DNA of 49,232 nt, taken from NCBI GenBank assembly GCA_003140075.1, contig PLIO01000198.1, positions 1 through 49,232 on the forward strand, given 5' to 3'. The stretch comes from Acidobacteriaceae bacterium. Its GTDB lineage: Bacteria; Acidobacteriota; Terriglobia; Terriglobales; Acidobacteriaceae. Numbering within the stretch: the first letter of the stretch is position 1; each line of letters opens with the position of its first letter. The notes beneath the pieces are model-generated. The model worked only from the letters and a program-made list of their open reading frames with translations. It was not told the origin of the DNA and made no database searches. Below are positions 1-7,579 of this stretch, one piece after another. Both the position numbers and the translations under genes were made by a program.

Positions 1-168
1 ATGGGATGGGAAACCGCCAACATTCATCTCGGCACTCCGGCCGCTCGCAAGCTAGTCCTGCGCCATCTCGACAAACAAAAAGGGAAGTGGCTGCATGCCG
101 CCGCCGAAGTTATGCTGCAGGCCGTCCGCGAAGATTGGGATATTTGGAAAAAGAAAGGCTACGACTGA
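1..168 (+). CDS. C-terminal end of an unidentified protein (truncated by the window edge)
   Basis: Frame 1 is open from the first base to a TGA at 166-168 and gives 55 residues, beginning with MGWETANIHLG and ending in WDIWKKKGYD. The amino-acid mix (Lys, Trp, Ala-rich helix, charged tail) looks like real protein. The ATG at position 1 may simply be an internal Met, because the window starts here. The competing frame over the same bases (from position 6) reads as Arg/Ser-rich nonsense, which supports frame 1. I do not recognise the family. The next gene begins 59 bp downstream on the same strand, so the two may be co-transcribed. Confidence 0.55.
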   Translation: MGWETANIHLGTPAARKLVLRHLDKQKGKWLHAAAEVMLQAVREDWDIWKKKGYD

Positions 169-227
169 TTCCGCCACACCGAGCGCCCATTTATTTCGCT
201 GATCTGCGTTACACTGTCTCGCCGCTT

Positions 228-2042
228 ATGCCCCCCACTTTTCACGATACTAACCGGCGCGATCCCAACCAACTCCTCACCCAACTAGAAACCGCCAAAA
301 GCCGCTTTGATCGAGGCCACGCGGCCGTCATTACGAAACTGCTGACCCAGCTGGCCAAACTCCACTTCGACGACCCTCACCAATTCATCCGCTTCCACGA
401 GGCTCTGCTCTTTGTCCGCGCATTCCCGCATGCTGCCTCTCACATCTCACACGTCGAACGCCTTCTCAGCACCTTCCACCAGCGCATCGAGAAGCTGCGC
501 GCGGCGAACGCCGACATGTCCCTGTTCGACGACTTCGACACGTCCGGCATCGCCGGCACCACCATGCAGGACACGCTCTCCTTCGACGTGGCCCACTGGT
601 TCGCGCGCCGCATTCCGGGCAACGTCGATATCGCGTGGGAGGATTATTGGGACGACTATCAAGCCGAGCGCTCTCGCGGCAACACCTGGCCGCGTTTGAT
701 TCCTCTACTCGGAGAAGACGCCGACGTAGAAGCCAACATCCCGTGGACACACTGGCTCGACGCCGCGCGCGGCCGTCAAAATGCCCTCAGCTGGCTCCTC
801 AAACGTTTCGCGCAACTCCCATTCTCTGACCGTCGACGCGCCGAACTCTACGATTCACTTTGCCTCCCAATTCGCTGGAGACTCGAAAACCTCAAACTCT
901 CCCGCACCCGCAACTGGAGCCATCCCCGCCGCTTCTACTTCCACGATGCTCCACTCATCCAACGCAGCGAAGTGTCTCTCTCCCGCGAACTATCCCAGCC
1001 CGCGCCCAAATTCCACAAGCTCTCCACGGCGGCTGGAGAACGCGTGATGCACGCCATTCGCGAAGTCATGGCCGTCCGCTACCGTGAACTCTACGGCACC
1101 ACGCTCGGCGATCCGCACACCGTGGTCCGCGCCGATCTCGGCCGCGGTGTGGTCATGCATTTCTGGGGATTGCCGCCCACTCGACGTCTTCCGTTGCGCG
1201 CCTACCTCGCCGGCTACACCCTGAAGAACGGCGTCCCTATCAACTACATCGAAGCCATCGGACTCTGCGAATGGATCGAGGTCGGCTTCAACACTTTCTA
1301 CACCTACCGCCAGGGCGAAACCGCCTGGATCTACGCGCAAGCGCTACGTTGCCTGCGCGCCCTAACCGCCGCTAAATGTATTTCGATTTATCCCTACCAG
1401 ATCGGCCAGAACAATGACGAAGCCATCGACTCCGGCGCTTTCTGGTTCTACCGCAAGCTGGGCTTCCGCTCGGGACGCGCCGATCTGCGCCAGTTGTGTG
1501 AAAAAGAAGAAATAAAAATCGCCGTGAACCCGCAATACCGTACGCCGTCCCGCACTTTGAAACGCCTCGCCGAAGCCCACATGTTTTATGAGTTGAATCA
1601 AGAGGGAGCGGTGAAGAGCACGCCGGGGAAGGGCACGACTTCGAGTCGGCAGGCTGCCAAATCTTCACCGGGTTTAGACGCCGAGGGACTGCCCGGTGCC
1701 TGGGACACTTTCTCTAGCCGCAACCTGGGCTTGCGAATTAACCGCCGTATGTCGCGCGACTTCGATGGCGACAGCCAGAAAATCCGTGAAGCCTCCACTG
1801 CCGCCGTAACCCGAGATCTGAAGATAAATCCCTCCCGCTGGACCCTGGCCCAGCATCAGTCCTTGGAAAATTGGTCGATGGTTCTCGCTCTGATTCCTGA
1901 CCTCGCCCACTGGACGCCTGACGAGAAGCAGCGACTGATCAAGCTCATCCGAGCCAAGAGCGCCGGAGACGAAATGTCCTACCTCCGCCAAACCCAGCGT
2001 CACGCGCGGCTGCGATCCGAAATCCTGTGCCTTGGCTCATAA
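228..2042 (+). CDS. Large hypothetical protein with a GNAT-like segment
   Basis: The frame is open from position 6, but the first 74 residues overlap the upstream gene and read as low-quality sequence, so I place the start at the ATG at 228 (MPPTFHD), giving 604 residues. No signal peptide or membrane span is visible. The N-terminal half is helical and charged. Around residues 330-440 a stretch ending in NDEAIDSGAFWFYRKLGFRS resembles the last motif of GNAT acyltransferases (an Asn and Ala-rich helix followed by FYxKLGFR). That points to an acetyltransferase-like fold, but I could not trace the acetyl-CoA-binding R/QxxGxG/A signature, so activity is unproven. The last 150 residues are basic and helical. 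The family is otherwise not recognised. Confidence 0.75.
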   Translation: MPPTFHDTNRRDPNQLLTQLETAKSRFDRGHAAVITKLLTQLAKLHFDDPHQFIRFHEALLFVRAFPHAASHISHVERLLSTFHQRIEKLRAANADMSLFDDFDTSGIAGTTMQDTLSFDVAHWFARRIPGNVDIAWEDYWDDYQAERSRGNTWPRLIPLLGEDADVEANIPWTHWLDAARGRQNALSWLLKRFAQLPFSDRRRAELYDSLCLPIRWRLENLKLSRTRNWSHPRRFYFHDAPLIQRSEVSLSRELSQPAPKFHKLSTAAGERVMHAIREVMAVRYRELYGTTLGDPHTVVRADLGRGVVMHFWGLPPTRRLPLRAYLAGYTLKNGVPINYIEAIGLCEWIEVGFNTFYTYRQGETAWIYAQALRCLRALTAAKCISIYPYQIGQNNDEAIDSGAFWFYRKLGFRSGRADLRQLCEKEEIKIAVNPQYRTPSRTLKRLAEAHMFYELNQEGAVKSTPGKGTTSSRQAAKSSPGLDAEGLPGAWDTFSSRNLGLRINRRMSRDFDGDSQKIREASTAAVTRDLKINPSRWTLAQHQSLENWSMVLALIPDLAHWTPDEKQRLIKLIRAKSAGDEMSYLRQTQRHARLRSEILCLGS

Positions 2043-2223
2043 CCGGGTGCTCTTGACTTTCTTTTTTGTACTGATTGACACGCGGCCAAGAAAATCGAAA
2101 CCTGTAGGGATTGGCGACCATAGAGTCGCACACTTGGCAGAGAACGCAACGGGTGGGACGCACCCCGCCAGACGAGAGGAAAGAATCGCAGAACTCGGAT
2201 AAACTTTACCAGTAGGACCATTT

Positions 2224-2480
2224 ATGTTCTTAGAAGCGCTACGGGCTCGCCTGGGAGGTCTCGAAGCAGAAATTCTCTGCCTGACCAACCTAGCCTCCCA
2301 TACGCCGAGCAAATCCATCAAGACATCTACTGGCGGTTGGCGCAAGACCTGCAGCGCGAGGCCCGAGAACTACGCTCGCAGATCGCAAGAATGTCAGAGC
2401 CGACGGACGCGGAGCACATGCAGCGGGCGGAGTTCGGCGTGTCAGCAACAGCAGAATCTTCAGGCACTGCGAGTGACTGA
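2224..2480 (+). pseudogene. Possible small frameshifted gene encoding a charged helical protein
   Basis: An ATG at 2224 opens a frame that starts plausibly (MFLEALRARLGGLEAEI) but soon turns into Ser/Arg-rich nonsense. From about 2280 the reading frame one base back gives a convincing charged helix (YAEQIHQDIYWRLAQDLQRE and onward) ending at the TGA at 2478-2480, just before the next gene. The 257-nt span is not a multiple of three, as expected if one frameshift lies between roughly 2270 and 2285. It could also be a chance juxtaposition, or a short gene starting at the ATG at 2391. No family is recognised. Confidence 0.3.
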
Positions 2481-2513
2481 ACGGCAAGTCGGCAACTATA
2501 AGGAGAGCATTCC

Positions 2514-3353
2514 ATGGCGACAATTACGACGCAAGACGGCACGACTATCTACTACAAGGACTGGGGCAAGGGGCAGCCCATTGTTTTCAGCCACGGCTGG
2601 CCTCTGACTGCCGACGACTGGGACGCACAGATGTTGTTCTTCGGCCAGCATGGTTATCGAGTCATTGCCCACGACCGGCGAGGACACGGCCGTTCCACCC
2701 AGACCTGGGATGGTAACGACATGGACACCTACGCCGACGATCTCGCGGCTCTCACCGAAAAGCTCGACCTGAAAAAAGCAATCCATGTGGGCCATTCCAC
2801 CGGCGGCGGAGAAGTTGCCCGTTACATTGGGCGGCACGGCTCCACGCGAGTTGCCATGGCCGTGCTCATCAGCTCGGTGCCGCCGCTGATGCTCAAGACG
2901 GAAAACAATCCCGGCGGCCTTCCAATCTCGGTGTTCGACGGCCTGCGAGCCGCGTACGTGGAAAATCGGCCGCAGTTTTACAAGGACATTACCCTCCCGT
3001 TCTACGGCTACAACCGGCCCGGCGCCAAAATTTCCGAAGGCATCCGGGAGAAGTGGTGGCTCCAGGGAATGATGGGCGGGGTGAAGGCGGGCTACGACTG
3101 CATCAAGGCTTTCTCGGAAACGGATTTTACTGGGGACCTCAAGAAGATCGATGTGCCAACCCTGGTTTTGCACGGCGACGATGACCAGATCGTGCCCATC
3201 GGCGCGTCGGCGCTGATGTCGGCGAAGATTGTGAAGAATGCCACACTAAAGGTATATCCAGGTTTCCCGCACGGAATGCCCACAACCAATTCGGACCAAA
3301 TCAATGCCGACCTGCTCGCGTTTTTCCAGCAAAGCAAGCAAGCGGCGGCATAG
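2514..3353 (+). CDS. Alpha/beta hydrolase, cofactor-free chloroperoxidase/esterase type
   Basis: This 279-residue cytoplasmic enzyme has the full alpha/beta-hydrolase pattern of the non-heme haloperoxidase/arylesterase group: the oxyanion-hole stretch FSHGWP near residue 25, DRRGHGRS near 54-61, the nucleophile elbow GHSTGG with Ser95, an acidic residue in HGDDDQIVP (probably Asp224), and the catalytic His253 in PHG. Length is normal for the family. The start is well set by an AGGAG at 2501-2505, eight bases before the ATG. Family members hydrolyse esters and lactones and can form peracids in vitro. The physiological substrate cannot be read from the sequence. It appears to be a single-gene unit. 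Confidence 0.92.
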   Translation: MATITTQDGTTIYYKDWGKGQPIVFSHGWPLTADDWDAQMLFFGQHGYRVIAHDRRGHGRSTQTWDGNDMDTYADDLAALTEKLDLKKAIHVGHSTGGGEVARYIGRHGSTRVAMAVLISSVPPLMLKTENNPGGLPISVFDGLRAAYVENRPQFYKDITLPFYGYNRPGAKISEGIREKWWLQGMMGGVKAGYDCIKAFSETDFTGDLKKIDVPTLVLHGDDDQIVPIGASALMSAKIVKNATLKVYPGFPHGMPTTNSDQINADLLAFFQQSKQAAA

Positions 3354-3804
3354 AGGAAGCATAAGCCCGGCTTTTTGCGGATTTGGCGAAAGGCCGGGAC
3401 GGATCCAATGGGATTAATCCTCCTGTTGATCACTTTGAGAACAAAGGACCTCCCGTCCGCTTGCGACGCAGGCACATTCTTTCCGGTTCCAGTTCGCTGT
3501 AAGCAAGCCGAACAATCAAGGAAGGCTGGCGGTCTGCCCGGCCCAGCCCATCTGCCGCTGTTTCACAAGTTCGAAAACTCACTTCGCCGACGCTGATGGA
3601 GCCCGAATTCAGTCTAATGCGGGCAGACATTGGAGCCTGCTGCGCATCAGAGTAACCATGATTGTTAAGAAATCTCGGCAAGCGTTCGGCGAGCTGAAAC
3701 TCGGTTCGGGCAGACCATCGGAGCGCGAAATAGGTGTACAATTTTCCTCTTTCCATTCTTTAAGTTAAAAGGCAAATATCCGCTTTAGCGGCCACGGGAT
3801 AAAC
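3354..3804. other. Gene-free interval between the hydrolase and the TonB receptor
   Basis: I see no convincing gene here. Short frames on both strands have poor composition and no ribosome-binding site. A bulged inverted repeat at about 3368-3399 (CCCGGCTTT pairing with AAAGGCCGGG, one bulged base) could attenuate transcription leaving the hydrolase gene, but it lacks a clean T-run. The last 60 bases before the receptor are AT-richer and probably contain its promoter. I could not identify -35/-10 boxes with confidence. Confidence 0.5.
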
Positions 3805-3825
3805 ATGTTGAAAGGAAGGTTTCTG

Positions 3826-6800
3826 ATGGTTTTGGTTCGCGGTTTCGTCCGGCGCAAGAGAAAGAGAGGGAGTTGTCTGGCCTCGGTCTCGCTCTTGTTT
3901 GTCCTGCTCTCTTCTTTGACGTTGTCGGCGCAGACGACCATTTCCACCGGCAGTATTCAGGGTCTGGTCACAGACCCCTCGGGCGCTCTCGTGAGTGGAG
4001 CGAAGATATCGATCAGCAATAAGGCCACGGGCCACGTCATCATCGTCAAGAGCACGTCGGCGGGAGCCTATACCTCGGGCGCGCTCACTCCCGGGGATTA
4101 CACGTTGCGAGTCGAGGCTCAGGGATTCAAGACGTCCCAGGTCGCGGTTACTGTGCAAGTGGGTGTAACCGCACCCGGTAACGTCAAAATGCAGGTTGGA
4201 CCGGCGACTCAGGTGGTCGAGGTGCAGGCCGCCGAGATTGAAGTGAACACGCAGCAGGCAACCGTACAAGGCGTTCTCACCATGCAGCAGATCGAGAACC
4301 TTCCCATCAATGGCAGGAATTTTCTGGACCTGGCGCAATTGGAACCGGGAGTGCAGATCCAGGACGGTGGGAACTTTGACCCCACCAAGAACGGTTTTTC
4401 CTCCATTTCATTCGGAGGCCGTTTCGGCCGCACCGCGCGCATCGAAGTGGACGGGTTGGATATAAGCGACGAAACAGTCGGTACGACCACGCAAAACGTA
4501 CCCGCCAGCGACATCCAGGAATTTCAAATTCAGCAGTCCTCGCTCGATCTTTCCACCGAACTCACCTCTTCCGGCTCAGTGAATGTGACGACCAGGTCGG
4601 GCACGAATGCCTACCATGGCGAGGGATACTACGGCTTTCGCGATCAATCCCTGGATGCCAACCAACCCGGCGGAACCGACAATCCTTTTCAGCGCAACCA
4701 ATTTGGCGCCAACTTTGGCGGACCCATCCTCAAAGACAAGCTGTTTTTCTTCCTGGATGCCGAGCGCACGAAACAGGATCAGCTCGACCCTGTTCTTTCA
4801 GGCGGCAACTTCGCCGCGATCACCGGCAGTTACAACTCGCCGGTTCGTGAAGTGGAGGGTGTGGGACGTATCGATTGGCAGATCAATGACAGGTACAAGT
4901 TTTTTTACCGTTTCTCCTACGATCAGCTCAGCGATATTCGAGCCTTCCTGCCCAACTCCTTCCAGCCCTTCAACAATGTGAATCACACGCCCGTCCATGC
5001 GTTCGGCCTGGACTTCAACACCGGACCCTACACGCACAGCATTCGCTTCGGCTACATGAAATTCCGCAACGGAATCGTGGACGCAACCATCGGAACTGGT
5101 ATTTACGACCCGCTCCCCAACATCGAACTGGCCATTGGCGGCGATCCCACTTGCCTTGCTGCTGGTCAGGACGATTTTTGTTCCGGTCCGAGTTTTCTGG
5201 CGCCACAGCAAACCTACCAATCCGATCGCCAGATCAAGTACGACGGCAGCCGGGCTTGGGGCGCGCACATTATTCGCTACGGCGGCGGCTTTAACCATAT
5301 CTTCGGTGGCGGGTTCGCCAGCTTCCTGGCGCTGGCTCCCGCGGTGGGCGCGGGCTTAACGGATTGCAACTCTACCTGCCTGGCGTTACCCGGCGGGGCC
5401 AGCAATCCGCTGAACTATCCCGCGAATACGGTGGTTCTGGGAAACGGACAGGGCTTTGACTCGGAAATACCGGCCTTTGGGTTTCCCGCCGGCGGCAGCG
5501 GCCCGGACAACCGGATTTCGTTCTACGTCGGAGACTCGTGGAAGATCAAACCAAACTTTACGCTCACCTACGGTTTGCGATACGTGCGGGATTCAGGCCG
5601 AACCGATAGCGACCTCGCTGCCATCCCGGCTCTGCAGCAGTTCGACAATCAGTACTATTCCAGCCTGGGCAATCGAGTGCATCAACCCAATCTCAACTTC
5701 GCGCCGCAGCTGGGCTTCGCCTGGGACCCTTACGGCCGGGGTAAGACGGTGTTGCGCGGGGGCGTTGGCCTTTTCTATGAGAACTCAATCTGGAACAACA
5801 TCGAGTTCGACCGGCCGGCGCGGCTGCAGAACGGACTGTTCCTCGCGGATAGCACAGTTTGCTCCAACGGTTCGCCAAATACGAGCTTTACACTGCCGAA
5901 CCAGCAGGTGCCAAACCTTTCCTTTTGCGGTGAGACCATCGGGCAAGCAGCCCCCGCAATCGCTGCGTTGCAGGCGCAGTACCAGGCGGTTACGGCCTCT
6001 GTGGGCTCAACTGCCCCCAATCCCTCGTTCATAGGAACGGCATTGGCAGATGGTGAGGACGCCACGGGCACGGACTTGCTGGCGCCGAACTACGTCAGCC
6101 CGCGGTCCCTGCAAATGAATATCGGTCTGCAGCACGAACTAAGGCCCGGAATGGTCCTTACGGCAGACTATCTGCGCAACATTGAGACCCACACGCTGCT
6201 CGCGATCGACACCAATCACGTGGGCGATGCTCGCTTCTTCAATTTGACGAATGCAACCGCCGCAATCCAGACAACGCTCAGCAATTGTGGAGTTGGCACG
6301 ATTCAGGCGGCGATCACAAACTGTCCCACCAGCCCTGTGCCTTTACTGCCGGGCCAGACCTATACCCAAAGGGCAGCGACCATTTCTGATTTTGCCACCA
6401 ACGGCCTCGATTCCGGCTATTCGCTTTGCGGAGGGTTCCCGTGTCCTAATGCTGCGTTCCCCGGTGTCAACGAAAATCTCGGCGCCAACCAGATGCTGTT
6501 TCCCATCGGTTACGCGAAGAACACAGCTTTGCAGCTGTCACTGAAACAACATTTGCAGCATCCGTTCCCCGCGATTACGAACTTTGACATGCAATTGTCG
6601 TATCAGTTGGAACGCTATATCGCGGCGGCAGCCGACAATGACTTCGTCAATATCGCTACAGACTTCAACACGCCGCAGAAGTTTCTGGGGCCAAACGGGC
6701 TCGACCGCAAGAACGAGATTTCCTTTGGCGGTACTATGGACTTGCCCTTCCACTTCCGCTTCGGCCTGATCGGCCACTTCTACAGCCCGCTGCCGTTGAC

Positions 6801-7440
6801 CCTAACCCTCAACCCAACGGGAAGCGCGGGCGGCATCTTCGTGAGCGATATTACCGGCGATGGCACAGGCGACGGCAGTTTTGCCTCGAACGGTTCCTTT
6901 GGAGATGTGCTTCCGGGCACCAATATCGGCTCTTTCGGGCATGGAGTCAACACCAACAACATCAACGAGGTGATTAACGATTACAACCACAATTCCGTCG
7001 GTCAGACCACGCCCGCTGGGCAAGCGCTTATCACCAACGGATTGTTCACTCTTCAGCAGTTGCAATCTCTGGGCGGGGTGCAGGGCGGAACGGCGCAGGG
7101 AGGGTACGCGCCCATCCCTGCCGCTCCCCATGACGAAGCCGGCATGGGCTGGTTGCGTGCCCTCGATGTCAGCTTCAGCTGGGCCTACAAGATTAAGGAC
7201 AGATTCCAGGTGCAGCCTGGAGTTTCATTCTTCAATGTAATGAACCTCTCGAATTTCGACGGACCCTCGAATCCGTTAAATGGAGCCCTCACTGGGACTT
7301 GTGGGTCCATCAACGGCACAGGCGGCGCGAACTGCTTTCCGGACTCGCAGCCGAGCAGCAACCGTCTAGGCCTGGGTACGGGCGTTTTCGCGCTAGGTTC
7401 TCCGCGCGCACTCGAGTTCTCGTTAAAGCTTAGTTTTTGA
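3826..7440 (+). CDS. Oar-type TonB-dependent outer-membrane receptor
   Basis: This 1204-residue outer-membrane protein starts with a basic stretch (RRKRKRG) and a hydrophobic signal peptide, with likely cleavage around SAQ near residue 36. It is followed by a carboxypeptidase-regulatory-like beta domain (about 40-125, containing GLVTDPSGALVSGA), a plug domain (ENLPINGRNFLDLAQLEPG) and a long beta-barrel ending in the aromatic residue Phe, as usual for outer-membrane barrels. I chose the ATG at 3826 over the one at 3805 because AAAGGAAGG lies six bases before it at 3811-3819. Acidobacteria and myxobacteria have many such Oar-like receptors, thought to import large substrates such as oligosaccharides using TonB energy. 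No substrate-handling gene is adjacent, so the ligand is unknown. The downstream kinase is 139 bp away on the same strand. Confidence 0.95.
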   Translation: MVLVRGFVRRKRKRGSCLASVSLLFVLLSSLTLSAQTTISTGSIQGLVTDPSGALVSGAKISISNKATGHVIIVKSTSAGAYTSGALTPGDYTLRVEAQGFKTSQVAVTVQVGVTAPGNVKMQVGPATQVVEVQAAEIEVNTQQATVQGVLTMQQIENLPINGRNFLDLAQLEPGVQIQDGGNFDPTKNGFSSISFGGRFGRTARIEVDGLDISDETVGTTTQNVPASDIQEFQIQQSSLDLSTELTSSGSVNVTTRSGTNAYHGEGYYGFRDQSLDANQPGGTDNPFQRNQFGANFGGPILKDKLFFFLDAERTKQDQLDPVLSGGNFAAITGSYNSPVREVEGVGRIDWQINDRYKFFYRFSYDQLSDIRAFLPNSFQPFNNVNHTPVHAFGLDFNTGPYTHSIRFGYMKFRNGIVDATIGTGIYDPLPNIELAIGGDPTCLAAGQDDFCSGPSFLAPQQTYQSDRQIKYDGSRAWGAHIIRYGGGFNHIFGGGFASFLALAPAVGAGLTDCNSTCLALPGGASNPLNYPANTVVLGNGQGFDSEIPAFGFPAGGSGPDNRISFYVGDSWKIKPNFTLTYGLRYVRDSGRTDSDLAAIPALQQFDNQYYSSLGNRVHQPNLNFAPQLGFAWDPYGRGKTVLRGGVGLFYENSIWNNIEFDRPARLQNGLFLADSTVCSNGSPNTSFTLPNQQVPNLSFCGETIGQAAPAIAALQAQYQAVTASVGSTAPNPSFIGTALADGEDATGTDLLAPNYVSPRSLQMNIGLQHELRPGMVLTADYLRNIETHTLLAIDTNHVGDARFFNLTNATAAIQTTLSNCGVGTIQAAITNCPTSPVPLLPGQTYTQRAATISDFATNGLDSGYSLCGGFPCPNAAFPGVNENLGANQMLFPIGYAKNTALQLSLKQHLQHPFPAITNFDMQLSYQLERYIAAAADNDFVNIATDFNTPQKFLGPNGLDRKNEISFGGTMDLPFHFRFGLIGHFYSPLPLTLTLNPTGSAGGIFVSDITGDGTGDGSFASNGSFGDVLPGTNIGSFGHGVNTNNINEVINDYNHNSVGQTTPAGQALITNGLFTLQQLQSLGGVQGGTAQGGYAPIPAAPHDEAGMGWLRALDVSFSWAYKIKDRFQVQPGVSFFNVMNLSNFDGPSNPLNGALTGTCGSINGTGGANCFPDSQPSSNRLGLGTGVFALGSPRALEFSLKLSF

Positions 7441-7579
7441 ATCTCGGGCTTTCGATGCTGGGTTTCCGATGTATGTGGAGCGATGTGGGGCGCATGTCCG
7501 GCCGTTCATTCCTGCCTTCGTTGACTCGCGGATGTCACATCCTTAAGATGAACTGACCCTGAGTGCGGACACCTCCCGA

